A DNA stretch of 64,000 bases, taken from contig CAKSEY010000011.1 of the NCBI GenBank assembly GCA_934448295.1, positions 1 to 64,000 of the forward strand. The letters run 5' to 3'. This DNA is from an uncultured Oscillospiraceae bacterium (GTDB taxonomy: Bacteria; Bacillota; Clostridia; Oscillospirales; Ruminococcaceae). Both the position numbers and the translations under genes were made by a program. The notes below the pieces were generated by a model. That model made no database searches and was not told where the DNA came from. It saw only the letters and a program-made list of their open reading frames with translations. Shown one piece after another: positions 47,294-55,775 of the stretch; position 1 is the stretch's first letter; the number at the start of each line of letters is the position of its first letter.

Positions 47294-47608
47294 ATGGTTT
47301 GGAATTCGGAGCAGTCGCCGCTTTATCAGTCGGTGGAGAAATTCAACGGCGGCTCCCATCGGCAGCCAGAGCCGCAGGAAAGGGTCTGCGAAGCTCCGGA
47401 ACCTTCTCCGGAGGTGCACGAACAGCCACGCTGCAAGCCGGAGCCGCAGCACGGTGAGTTCCGGAATGCCGCAGGCTCAGGGAACTTTATTCAGCGCATT
47501 ACCTCAGACCGGGATTTTATGCTGATAGCCGCCCTGATCCTGCTGCTATGGCACGAAAAAGCAGACATGAAGCTAATTGCGGCACTCGCTTTTGTTCTGC
47601 TCGCGTGA
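47294..47608 (+). CDS. Small membrane-anchored protein of unknown function (cassette gene 3)
   Basis: The 104-residue protein has a Pro/Glu-rich, low-complexity N-terminal half and a C-terminal hydrophobic hairpin ('DRDFMLIAALILLLWHEKADMKLIAALAFVLLA'), two short membrane segments around an 'HEKAD' turn. It is probably anchored by its C-terminus. GGGGGATAGGA precedes the ATG, which is two bases after the previous stop, so it is coupled. Confidence 0.72.
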   Translation: MVWNSEQSPLYQSVEKFNGGSHRQPEPQERVCEAPEPSPEVHEQPRCKPEPQHGEFRNAAGSGNFIQRITSDRDFMLIAALILLLWHEKADMKLIAALAFVLLA

Positions 47609-47636
47609 AAATTTCAGGAAAATTTTCAATAACCCC

Positions 47637-47665
47637 TTGAAAAAATCGTTGGAATGGGTTATAAT
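47637..47665 (+). promoter_or_regulatory. Promoter of the cysES operon
   Basis: TTGAAA (47637-47642), 17 bases, TATAAT (47660-47665), just before the T-box leader. Confidence 0.82.
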
Positions 47666-47682
47666 AATGTTTAAAGCATGAA

Positions 47683-47904
47683 AGGCTTTGACCAGTCAGA
47701 GTACCCGGATAATGTCACCCACAGAGAGCGGCGCATTGGTGTGAGCGCTGCGGAGGCACCCGGCGAAAGTGCGGCTGCGAGCCGCTCCGGTGAAGGAATG
47801 TAGCCGGCGCCGTTTCCCGCGTTAAGGGGCTCGAGGGGCTTTGCCCGAAGCGAAGTGGAACAGCGCTGACACGCCTTCGCACCGTCCGGTGCGGAGGTTT
47901 TTTT
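47683..47904 (+). ncRNA. T-box leader, cysteine-specific
   Basis: The leader has the T-box parts: stem I with AGAGAG (47723-47728) and GGTG (47738-47741), lower stem AGCGGC pairing GCCGCT, and a TGC triplet in the specifier position (47776-47778; another TGC is at 47770). The T-box core is the variant 'AGTGGAACAGCG' (47854-47865). CGAAG (47851-47855) can pair with CTTCG (antiterminator), competing with the terminator CCTTCGCACCG/CGGTGCGGAGG plus T7 (47874-47904). Uncharged tRNA-Cys would allow cysE-cysS expression. Confidence 0.88.
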
Positions 47905-47946
47905 GTTCACCGCGTCGTTTCTCCCAGACATCTACCGGAGGTTTTT

Positions 47947-48600
47947 ATGTTTGACCGTCTTAAAGAAGAGATAAATTCCATAAAAGCACGAGATCCGGCG
48001 GTGCGCTCCTCGCTGGAGGTGCTGTTCCTCTATCCGTCGTTCAAGGCGGTAAGATCCTACCGCAGAGCGCACTGGTTCTATGAGCACGGGCATTTCTTCA
48101 TCGCCCGCTGGATATCCCAGAGATCCCGCGACAGAACCGGGATCGAGATACACCCCGGCGCGAAAATCGGCAAGGGACTGTTCATCGACCACGGCGCGGG
48201 CGTAGTCATCGGCGAGACCACTGAAATCGGCGACAACTGTACTCTTTACCAGAATGTGACCCTCGGCGGCACCGGAAAGGACACCGGAAAGCGCCACCCC
48301 ACCCTCGGCAACAACGTGCTGGTCGGCGCGGGCGCAAGGGTGCTCGGGCCGATGAAGATAGGCGACAACTCCAAGATAGCTGCGAACGCCGTGGTGCTGG
48401 AGGAAGTCCCGCCGAACTGCACGGCTGTCGGAGTTCCCGCAAGAGTGGTAAAGCGCGATGGAGTGCGGATAACAAACAGCGATCTCGACCAGATACACAT
48501 TCCGGACCCTGTATCACAGCTCCTCTGCGAACATATGTACAAGATGGAATGTATGCAGAAGGAGATAGACGACCTGAAAAAACAGCTTGCTGAAAAATAG
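47947..48600 (+). CDS. cysE: Serine O-acetyltransferase
   Basis: CysE acetylates serine for cysteine synthesis. The 217-residue protein has the N-terminal helical domain ('SSLEVLFLYPSFKAVRSYRRAHWFYEHGHFFIARW') and the left-handed beta-helix of hexapeptide repeats ('GIEIHPGAKIGKGLFIDHGAGVVIGETTEIGDNCTLYQNVTLGGTGKDTGKRHPTLGNNVLVGAGARVLG'), with catalytic His residues in 'FIDHG' and 'KRHPT'. The start follows GGAGGTTTTT. It is governed by the cysteine T-box upstream and continues into cysS. Confidence 0.97.
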   Translation: MFDRLKEEINSIKARDPAVRSSLEVLFLYPSFKAVRSYRRAHWFYEHGHFFIARWISQRSRDRTGIEIHPGAKIGKGLFIDHGAGVVIGETTEIGDNCTLYQNVTLGGTGKDTGKRHPTLGNNVLVGAGARVLGPMKIGDNSKIAANAVVLEEVPPNCTAVGVPARVVKRDGVRITNSDLDQIHIPDPVSQLLCEHMYKMECMQKEIDDLKKQLAEK

Positions 48601-48612
48601 GAGGACAACATC

Positions 48613-50013
48613 ATGAAAATCTACAACACCATGTCACGCCAGTACGAGGAGCTGAAGCCGATAACCCCCGGCACGGTAAAAATCTACGCGTGCGGCCCTA
48701 CGGTATACAACCTTATCCATATCGGAAACGCCCGCGCCCTGTGCATATTCGACACGCTGCGCAGATACCTTGAATTCCGCGGATACAAGGTGTTCTACGT
48801 CCAGAACTTCACCGACGTTGACGACAAGATAATCAAAAAGGCAAACGAGCTTGGCAAGACCGCGCACGAGGTCTCCGAGAATGCTATAAAGGAGTACTTC
48901 ATCGACGCCGACGGGCTCAACGTGCGCCGCGCGGACGTTCACCCCAAGGTCACGGAGAACATGGATATCATCATTGATATCGTAAAGACACTCATCGACA
49001 AGGGATTCGCTTACGAGGCTGACGGTGACGTATACTTCGATACCACAAAGTACCCCGAGTACGGCAAGCTCTCCCATATGCCGCTGGAGGATCTCCAGGC
49101 GGGCGCGCGCATTGAAGTTGGCGAGAAGAAGCGCAACGCAATGGACTTCGCAGTCTGGAAGGCGGCAAAGCCCGGCGAGCCCTACTGGGATTCTCCCTTT
49201 GGAAAGGGACGCCCCGGCTGGCACATTGAGTGCTCCGCCATGAGCCGCCACTACATCGGCGATACCCTGGATATACACGGCGGCGGCGCCGACCTCATCT
49301 TCCCGCACCACGAGAACGAAATAGCCCAGAGCGAATGCGCGACCGGTCAGCCCCTCGCAAATATCTGGATGCATAACGGCATGCTCAACGTTGACGGCAC
49401 AAAGATGTCCAAGTCAAAGGGCAATTTCTTCATGGTAAGGGATCTTTCCAAGGAATACGGCTACGAGCCTATCCGCTTCATGCTGCTTTCCGTTCATTAC
49501 AGGAGCCAGCTCAACTACACCATCGAGGTCATAGAGAGCTGCAAGGCGGCGCTCCAGAGACTCTACAACTGCCGCGATTCCCTTAAGAGGGCGCTTGAAG
49601 CCGCTCCCGAGGGAGCAGCCTCCGAGCAGGCGCTCGCTGACGTAAAGGAGACCCGCGAGCAGTTCATCAGGGTAATGGACGACGATTTCAACACTGCGGA
49701 CGGAATTTCGACTATTTTCGAGCTTGTCCGCAAGATAAACACCGCCGTTACCTCCGGTACAGCCACCAAGGGAACGCTCCAGACCTATTTTGATGAATTT
49801 ACGGCATTGACAAATGTACTCGGTCTGTTGTATAATGGTAATAATGAGGAAGAGCAGATCCCCGCTGAGGTAACTGAGCTTATCGAAAAACGCAAGGCTG
49901 CCCGCAAGGCAAAGGACTTCGCGCTGGCTGACTCACTCAGAGATCAGATTGCCGCGCTCGGCTGGACTGTCGAGGAAACACGGCAGGGTACTATCGTCAA
50001 GAAAAGCAACTGA
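48613..50013 (+). CDS. cysS: Cysteine--tRNA ligase
   Basis: The 466-residue class I synthetase has the HIGH-type motif 'YNLIHIGNA', zinc-ligand Cys/His residues including 'GWHIECSAMSRHYIG' and 'DLIFPHHENEIAQSE', and KMSKS ('GTKMSKSKGNFF'). AGGAGG precedes the ATG, 12 bases after cysE. The cysE-cysS order under one Cys T-box is a common clostridial arrangement. Confidence 0.97.
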   Translation: MKIYNTMSRQYEELKPITPGTVKIYACGPTVYNLIHIGNARALCIFDTLRRYLEFRGYKVFYVQNFTDVDDKIIKKANELGKTAHEVSENAIKEYFIDADGLNVRRADVHPKVTENMDIIIDIVKTLIDKGFAYEADGDVYFDTTKYPEYGKLSHMPLEDLQAGARIEVGEKKRNAMDFAVWKAAKPGEPYWDSPFGKGRPGWHIECSAMSRHYIGDTLDIHGGGADLIFPHHENEIAQSECATGQPLANIWMHNGMLNVDGTKMSKSKGNFFMVRDLSKEYGYEPIRFMLLSVHYRSQLNYTIEVIESCKAALQRLYNCRDSLKRALEAAPEGAASEQALADVKETREQFIRVMDDDFNTADGISTIFELVRKINTAVTSGTATKGTLQTYFDEFTALTNVLGLLYNGNNEEEQIPAEVTELIEKRKAARKAKDFALADSLRDQIAALGWTVEETRQGTIVKKSN

Positions 50014-50022
50014 GGACACTGA

Positions 50023-50802
50023 ATGAAACGTAAATTACTTGCCGCGCTGGCAGCGGCTTCCATCCTTGTGAGCACAGCGGGGCTTTCCGGCTGTACGTTC
50101 ACAAGCTCAAACTACAACGCAATGCAGGATTATGATTTTTCGGACTTCGAGCTGGTTCAGCTTGAACCGCCGAAGGACGGAGATACTATCGCGATCTTCG
50201 ACACGGATATGGGAGAATTCCGCGCGGTGCTCTATGACGAGTACTGCCCAAATGCCGTGGCGAAATTCGTAGAACGCGCGGAAGCGGGATTGTACGACGA
50301 TCTCCCGGTTTACGCGGTAGTCACGGACACCTACTTCCTGACCGGAGGTCACGAGAACGACAAGGGCACTTACACCGGCCGCGACAGCGACGAAGAAGCC
50401 ATTGCGCTTGAGTGCAACGTGAATCTCTGGCCGTTCAGGGGAGCGCTTGTGACCTACTCCGAGCTGCCAGGGTACTCCGACGCACGCTATATCGTCTGCA
50501 ACACCGACCCCACAATGACCCAGGAGCAGATAGATGAGCTGAAGAACTCCCTGGCAGAAAACGAGAGCCGCTCAGACGAGGAGAAGCAGAACCTCTCCGA
50601 CCTGTTCGACAAATTCATCGAGGTAGGCGGCGTATTCGGAATGGCTGGCTCTGTCACGGTGTTCGGTCAGACCTACGAGGGACTTGACGTTGTTGAAAAG
50701 ATAAGCAAGCTCCAGTCAGATGAAAACACATACCGCCCGCTGGAAAACGTCATGGTCAAGTCGGTTACCATCTCGGAATACAGCAGCGAGGCGGCTGAAT
50801 AA
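50023..50802 (+). CDS. Cyclophilin-like lipoprotein, divergent (catalytic residues lost)
   Basis: The 259-residue protein has a lipoprotein signal (MKRKLLAALAAASILVSTAG, lipobox LSGC) and a cyclophilin-type domain ('TDMGEFRAVLYDEYCPNAVAKFVERAEAGLYDDLPVYAVV'). In the next two genes the active-site motif reads 'HRVI..FMFQGGS' or 'HRVL..LIQGGS'; here the matching stretch is 'YAVVTDTYFLTGG', without the catalytic Arg and with Gln changed. Isomerase activity is unlikely and it may act as a binding protein. It is the first of three tandem cyclophilin-like lipoproteins. Confidence 0.85.
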   Translation: MKRKLLAALAAASILVSTAGLSGCTFTSSNYNAMQDYDFSDFELVQLEPPKDGDTIAIFDTDMGEFRAVLYDEYCPNAVAKFVERAEAGLYDDLPVYAVVTDTYFLTGGHENDKGTYTGRDSDEEAIALECNVNLWPFRGALVTYSELPGYSDARYIVCNTDPTMTQEQIDELKNSLAENESRSDEEKQNLSDLFDKFIEVGGVFGMAGSVTVFGQTYEGLDVVEKISKLQSDENTYRPLENVMVKSVTISEYSSEAAE

Positions 50803-50816
50803 GGAAAGGCTAATTA

Positions 50817-51698
50817 ATGAGAATAAGAAATCTTTTTGCAGGCGCAGTAATTGCGGCGGTCTGCATGACAGGCTTTACAGCCTGCAGCTCAGGAAACGGC
50901 AGCTCCCAGGCGGAAAGCAGCTCCGCGCAGAGCGGGACAAGCGCTTCGGCGGCTGATATGGTGAAGAATGCTCCCGCTTCCGGCGGTAATGTCGGCGATG
51001 TAGCCATACAGTCCGGGGATATCGTGGCAGAATTTGAGATAGACGGATTCGGCACGATAAAGGCAAAGCTGTTCCCTGACATCGCACCGATAGGCGTGCA
51101 GAATTTCATTCAGCTTGCGCAGGATGGATTCTATACCGGAAAGAACATTCACCGCGTGATAGACGGGTTCATGTTCCAGGGCGGCTCCCTTAACGGCGAT
51201 GGAACCGGCGGAGACGCTGCCTACACTGGCAGCGACGATGGCTCCAGCACTTTCGGCATCGAGGTCAGCGAGAACGCGCGGCACTTTTACGGAGCGCTCT
51301 GCTATGCGAACGCAGGCGGGCAGAATTCCACGCAGTTCTATATCGTGAACAGCAAAACAGTGGACGACCCTGCGGAATATGACAACGTGATAGAACAGCT
51401 CAAGGCGGAACGGGATAAGTATGAGGCTGGCTCTGATGGGTACGAATACTACACCTATTATATCGACAGCTACACCAAGGTAGCGGACAAGCTCCGCAGT
51501 CTCTCAGACAAGTACAAGGAGCAGGGCGGTACTCCCTCGCTGGACGACGATTACACAGTTTTCGGACAGGTCGTTGAGGGATTCGACGTAATTGACAGCG
51601 TTTCCGCAGTCGAGGTCACGGAGAATTCCAGCGGCGAACAGAGCAAGCCTGTAAACGACATCACTATAAAGTCAGTTAAAGTCTACACTGCGGAGTAA
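50817..51698 (+). CDS. Cyclophilin-type peptidyl-prolyl isomerase lipoprotein
   Basis: The 293-residue protein has a lipoprotein signal with Cys in 'GFTACSSGN', a Ser/Ala-rich linker and a cyclophilin domain with the active-site motif 'HRVIDGFMFQGGSLNGDGTGG' and 'FGALCYANAGGQNSTQFYIVNS'-like strand ('STQFYIV' is the conserved Gln-Phe-Phe equivalent). An insertion of about 50 residues ('EQLKAERDKYEAGSDGYEYYTY') precedes 'YTVFGQVVEGFDVIDSVSAVE'. It would help folding of secreted proteins outside the membrane. Confidence 0.92.
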   Translation: MRIRNLFAGAVIAAVCMTGFTACSSGNGSSQAESSSAQSGTSASAADMVKNAPASGGNVGDVAIQSGDIVAEFEIDGFGTIKAKLFPDIAPIGVQNFIQLAQDGFYTGKNIHRVIDGFMFQGGSLNGDGTGGDAAYTGSDDGSSTFGIEVSENARHFYGALCYANAGGQNSTQFYIVNSKTVDDPAEYDNVIEQLKAERDKYEAGSDGYEYYTYYIDSYTKVADKLRSLSDKYKEQGGTPSLDDDYTVFGQVVEGFDVIDSVSAVEVTENSSGEQSKPVNDITIKSVKVYTAE

Positions 51699-51728
51699 TT
51701 CGCAGCGTGACGGGAAAGGACAAACACC

Positions 51729-52901
51729 ATGAACATCAAGCGGATACTGCTGAGCGCAGTGCTTTCCGCAGGAGTGCTTCTCTCTGCGGCGGGCTGTTCC
51801 CTCTTCGGGCAGGGCGGTTCCTCGTCCGGCAATGTCGGGGATATCACCTTTGCGGACGGCGATAAAATCGCGGTCATCGAAATAAAGGATTACGGTACAG
51901 TAAAGGCCAAGCTTTTCCCGGATATCGCCCCGATAGGCGTACAGAACTTTATTCAGCTTGCAGAGAGCGGCTACTACAACGGGCTGAAAATACACCGCGT
52001 GCTTAAGGATCAGCTGATCCAGGGCGGTTCCCTGAACGGCGACGGAACAGGCGGTACTGCCGCTTACACCGGAATCGACGAGAAAAAGCAGGTCAGCACA
52101 GGAACTTTCCCGATAGAGGTCAGCGAAAAGGCGCGAAATTTCTACGGAGCGCTGGGCTATGCCGCTGACGAATACGGCGAGAACGCAGTGCAGTTCTACA
52201 TTGTGGCAAACAAGACGCCGCAGGATATCACAAAGGTAGACAAAGCCAAGGTCAAGGCGAAGGCTGACGAAATAGCCGCTGAAATCGCAGACTCCACGGC
52301 AGAGGCGGAGTCCACCGAGAAGAAAACCGCCTCCTATCAGCAGTCGTATCTCACCAACAATGCGAATATGCTCTCAGCGAAGAACAACGCAGACGCTGCA
52401 AAGAAGTACTCAGAGGTCGGCGGACTGTACCAGATCGACGGCGGATACACGGTTTTCGGTCAGATATTTGAGGGGCTTGACGTGATCGACCAGATTTCCG
52501 GGGTCGAAGTCGGCACCGGCGCGACAGGAGAAAAGTCTATGCCGATCCAGGATATCATAATCTCCTCTGTCACCATTGAAACCTACAAGGTCAGCACGGC
52601 GGAAGCCACTGCTGAGGCTTCAAAAAACAGCTCGGCTCCTACAAGCTCGGCTCCTGCGGCCTCCGTACCGGAATCCTCCGCTTTTGACGCTGAAAGCTCT
52701 GCACCGGAGGCTGTAACTGCGGAAAGCTCCGCTCCGGATAATGCTGCTACTGCTGAAAATTCAGCTGCTGCGCCTTCAACCGCCGAGAGCGCCAACAATG
52801 CGGCTTCCACTTCTGAAAGCGCACCTCAGGGCCCCTCTGAAAACACACTTCAAAGCAGCAACGAACAGCTTTCTACCGTAGACACAAACGAAGCTGCTTA
52901 A
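51729..52901 (+). CDS. Cyclophilin-type peptidyl-prolyl isomerase lipoprotein with Ser/Ala tail
   Basis: The 390-residue protein has a lipoprotein signal (lipobox in 'SAAGCSLFG'), a cyclophilin domain ('HRVLKDQLIQGGSLNGDGTGG', 'AVQFYIVANKTP', 'YTVFGQIFEGLDVIDQISGVE') with a helical insertion (about 160-215), and a C-terminal tail of about 100 residues made of Ser/Ala/Glu-rich near-repeats ('ESSAPE', 'ENSAAAP'). The tail may span the cell wall or hold sugar. It closely resembles the gene before it and is probably a duplicate of it. Confidence 0.92.
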   Translation: MNIKRILLSAVLSAGVLLSAAGCSLFGQGGSSSGNVGDITFADGDKIAVIEIKDYGTVKAKLFPDIAPIGVQNFIQLAESGYYNGLKIHRVLKDQLIQGGSLNGDGTGGTAAYTGIDEKKQVSTGTFPIEVSEKARNFYGALGYAADEYGENAVQFYIVANKTPQDITKVDKAKVKAKADEIAAEIADSTAEAESTEKKTASYQQSYLTNNANMLSAKNNADAAKKYSEVGGLYQIDGGYTVFGQIFEGLDVIDQISGVEVGTGATGEKSMPIQDIIISSVTIETYKVSTAEATAEASKNSSAPTSSAPAASVPESSAFDAESSAPEAVTAESSAPDNAATAENSAAAPSTAESANNAASTSESAPQGPSENTLQSSNEQLSTVDTNEAA

Positions 52902-52921
52902 CCAGAATATCCAATAAAATA

Positions 52922-52950
52922 ACTCCCTCCGGAAAACGGAGGGAGTATTT
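52922..52950. terminator. Bidirectional terminator
   Basis: ACTCCCTCCG (52922-52931) and CGGAGGGAGT (52937-52946) form a perfect 10-bp stem, followed by ATTT. It lies between the cyclophilin genes and convergent sfsA. Confidence 0.88.
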
Positions 52951-52951
52951 C

Positions 52952-53608
52952 TTATGCAAGAAACACATCACAGTCAGTGCATATGCATGGGATAAAGAAG
53001 ATCTGGACTCCCGCCGACTGAGCCTTTGCAAACTCTTCGGCGAAGCGAGGGTCAACCTCAGAATTCGGGACGACCTTTTCCACGCCGCGCAGCATTATCA
53101 CAAACGCTATCGCCGTGCGAAATCCCCTGCCCGACGCGGCTGTAAGCTCCCGGAGGTGCTTCGCCCCGCGCTCGGTGGGAGCGTCGGGGAAAGTCCCGAT
53201 CCCGTTTTGGGCGAGAGTAGAGCCCTTGACCTCGATAAGCCACTTTTCACCGCCGCGTTCAGCCATGAAATCTATCCTGCTGGAGCCGAAACGCTGCTCC
53301 GGCTTTATCTCAGTGAATCCCCGTTTTTTCAGCCACTCCCCTGCCAGCTTATTCGGTGCGAGACTGTCCAGGTTAACCCAGCCAAACCCAGGAGTGCTGA
53401 CTGCGATAAGCGTATACCGTGTTTTTCGCGTTGGGTCGGCGTTTCTTTGCAGGCTTACCTCGGCGCCCGGGGATAACACGCTGGTACAGCGCCCGGTGTT
53501 CCGGACGTGCGCGGTGCAGATCTCCCCGGAAACCTGCACCTCAGCAGCAAATCTGTTTATTCTGCGGAGGAATACCCCGCGCTCCATGTTATCGTAGTGC
53601 AGGCTCAA
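52952..53608 (-). CDS. sfsA: SfsA-family DNA-binding/nuclease protein
   Basis: SfsA was named for sugar-fermentation stimulation; members bind DNA non-specifically and have a nuclease-like fold. The 218-residue protein has 'MERGVFLRRINRFAAEVQV', 'VRNTGRCTSVLSPGAEVSLQ', 'RIDFMAERGGEKWLIEVKGSTL' (D and ExK of the nuclease core) and 'VDPRFAEEFAKAQSAGVQI'. The most family-like start is TTG 53606-53608, overlapping the GH31 stop (TTGA). A longer frame upstream is GH31 sequence in another frame. Confidence 0.9.
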   Translation of the reverse strand: MSLHYDNMERGVFLRRINRFAAEVQVSGEICTAHVRNTGRCTSVLSPGAEVSLQRNADPTRKTRYTLIAVSTPGFGWVNLDSLAPNKLAGEWLKKRGFTEIKPEQRFGSSRIDFMAERGGEKWLIEVKGSTLAQNGIGTFPDAPTERGAKHLRELTAASGRGFRTAIAFVIMLRGVEKVVPNSEVDPRFAEEFAKAQSAGVQIFFIPCICTDCDVFLA

Positions 53609-55695
53609 AATACTTCGATATCCTCGTTGCCGCGAACGAATACGGGGATTATGTCTATCGGGGCGGGAACAGTCACGCGCTGACCGCCCTTGTAGACAGT
53701 TCCGGTGCTCGCGTGCTTCCAGACAGTTCCGGCAGGAAGATATACGCTGCGCTCCTGCGCTCCCGCCTCGGTGACCGGGGCGACCAGAAGCGACGCGCCA
53801 AGGGTGTACTCGTCCTCGGTGTTCCATGCTTCGCTGTCCTGCGGGAATTCATACCACAGCGGGCGCATGACCGGGGCGCCGTTTGCGGAGCACTCGTCCA
53901 TGGTCTTTCTCATGTAGGGACGGAGCTTTTCACGGACGAACAGGTACTTTTTAAGTATCTCGTAATTATCCTCGCCGAAGCTCCAGACCTCGTTATCCTG
54001 CCCGGAGGTAAGCTGGCGCACTCCGTTGATGAACTCCTCTTCCCTCTCATACCACGGGGAGCGCTCGCCGTGCATACGGAATACCGGGCAGAAGCAGCCC
54101 CACTCAAACCAGCGCACCAGGAGCTCGCGGAAGCCCTCGTCCTGGATATTTCCGCCAAGGAAGCCGCCGATGTCGGAAGTCCACCAGGGGATCCCCGCAA
54201 CGCTCATCGAAAGTCCTGCCTGGAGCTGCTCCCTCATTGCGCGGAAGCTTGAATGAATGTCGCCCGACCATGTGAGCACGCCGTATTTCTGGCTTCCCGC
54301 CCATGCGCAGCGCACAAGGCTGAGCACGTCCTTTTCACCGGATCCCTTCAGGCCGTCATAGAAGCCCTTTGCGTACATGAGCGGGTAAATGTTCGTGCAC
54401 TGGAGCGCCGTTCCGGCATAATAGCGGTAGTTGTCAAAATCATAGGGGCCGTACTCCGGCTCGGCTTCGTCCAGCCAGAAGCATCGTATGCCCTTGCTGT
54501 AATAATTCTCGCGGCACTTGTCCCAGACGAATTTTCGCGCATCGGGATTGGTTGCGTCGTAGAATACGGTGTTGCCCATCCAGGTCATGTGGAGCCCGTT
54601 TCCACGGTCGGCGGAAACCAGCATTCCCTTGTCTGCCATTTCTCCGAAATTCTCGCTGCGCTCGTCTATCGTGGGCCAGACGGAAACCACCGTTTCTATG
54701 CCCAAAGAACGCAGCTCCTTTACCATGCCCTCCGGGTCGGGCCAGTCGCGCGGTTCGAATTTAAAGTCGCCCTGGCGCGTCCAGTGGAAGAAGTCCACCA
54801 CAATAGCATCCATCGGAAGCCCCCGCCGCTTGTGCTCCCTTGCGACCGCCAGCAGCTCCTCCTGCGTGCGGTAGCGGAGCTTGCACTGCCAGTAGCCAAG
54901 CCCGTATTCCGGCATCCTGGGCGCTCTTCCGGCGGCTGCTGTGTAGTGCTCGGTTATCTCCGCAGGGGTATCCCCGGCAGTGAGGAAGTAATCAAGATAA
55001 TGCGTTGATTTTGCGTACCACTCGGTCTTGTTCATGCCAAAGGTCGCGGTTCCAACTGCGGGATTGTTCCAGAGGAAGCCGTATCCCCGGCTGGAAATAT
55101 AAAACGGAACGCTCGCCTGTGAATTCCTGTGGCAGAGCTCCAGCGCAGAGCCTTTCTTGTCAAGATGACTGTCCTGGTACTGTCCCATGCCGAATATCTT
55201 TTCGTTGTCGTATGCCTCGAACCGCGCCCACAGCTCATAGTCCGTGCCGCCCTGTCTCGGCTTCAGCTCCCTGCCGTCAATTCGCAGCGGAACACAGTAG
55301 CGGTTTATGCGGTTGCGGTTGCGCCAGTATTCCTCGGTGAGCACCTCGCCGCGCTGGTTCAGAAAGCCCAGCCTGCCCTCGTTGTCCAGCTTTACCGTGA
55401 GCTTTCCGTTGATGAGGTAATAGTCGGTTCCGGTCTGGTGGTACTGCGCGTATTCCTCGCCCTTGTACCACGGGTCGGTGGTGTCCACCGTTTCGCTGCG
55501 GATAGTGCAGGAATGCGTTACCGGCTCGGTGAGGGCGCTGTAATACGGCGAACCGCTGAGCCGCTCGTCCTCCGGGATATCTCCGGCAGCCGGGTACATT
55601 CTCACCCGGACTGAGCTATCGCCCCAGGGCTCTACAATGAGCCTTGCTCCGCCAAACGAAGCCGTGAGCCTGTTGTTTTCTGTGTTAACTGTCAT
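53605..55695 (-). CDS. GH31 glycoside hydrolase (alpha-xylosidase or alpha-glucosidase type)
   Basis: The 696-residue enzyme has the GH31 layout: N-terminal beta domains, catalytic barrel with nucleophile Asp in 'CFWLDEAEPEYG' (WxDxxEP), general acid Asp in 'WSGDIHSSF', and 'GIPWWTSDIGGF', then C-terminal beta domains. No signal peptide is visible, so it acts in the cytoplasm. It has its own consensus promoter and is followed by sfsA with an overlapping start. Whether it prefers xylosides or glucosides cannot be told. The MalT-like gene upstream is a likely regulator. Confidence 0.93.
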   Translation of the reverse strand: MTVNTENNRLTASFGGARLIVEPWGDSSVRVRMYPAAGDIPEDERLSGSPYYSALTEPVTHSCTIRSETVDTTDPWYKGEEYAQYHQTGTDYYLINGKLTVKLDNEGRLGFLNQRGEVLTEEYWRNRNRINRYCVPLRIDGRELKPRQGGTDYELWARFEAYDNEKIFGMGQYQDSHLDKKGSALELCHRNSQASVPFYISSRGYGFLWNNPAVGTATFGMNKTEWYAKSTHYLDYFLTAGDTPAEITEHYTAAAGRAPRMPEYGLGYWQCKLRYRTQEELLAVAREHKRRGLPMDAIVVDFFHWTRQGDFKFEPRDWPDPEGMVKELRSLGIETVVSVWPTIDERSENFGEMADKGMLVSADRGNGLHMTWMGNTVFYDATNPDARKFVWDKCRENYYSKGIRCFWLDEAEPEYGPYDFDNYRYYAGTALQCTNIYPLMYAKGFYDGLKGSGEKDVLSLVRCAWAGSQKYGVLTWSGDIHSSFRAMREQLQAGLSMSVAGIPWWTSDIGGFLGGNIQDEGFRELLVRWFEWGCFCPVFRMHGERSPWYEREEEFINGVRQLTSGQDNEVWSFGEDNYEILKKYLFVREKLRPYMRKTMDECSANGAPVMRPLWYEFPQDSEAWNTEDEYTLGASLLVAPVTEAGAQERSVYLPAGTVWKHASTGTVYKGGQRVTVPAPIDIIPVFVRGNEDIEVF

Positions 55696-55730
55696 GTCAG
55701 GTTTCCTTTCTGGTAATGTATTCTGTTTTA

Positions 55731-55759
55731 ATTATATCCCTGGTTTATAGATATGTCAA
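55731..55759 (-). promoter_or_regulatory. Promoter of the GH31-sfsA operon
   Basis: On the minus strand TTGACA (55754-55759), 17 bases, TATAAT (55731-55736), a consensus match just after the regulator's stop codon. Confidence 0.88.
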
Positions 55760-55775
55760 GACGGATAGTGCAAAA

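Noticed and set aside
53609..53827. Longer N-terminus for SfsA
   Set aside because: That part is the end of the GH31 gene in another frame; SfsA homology begins at the TTG.
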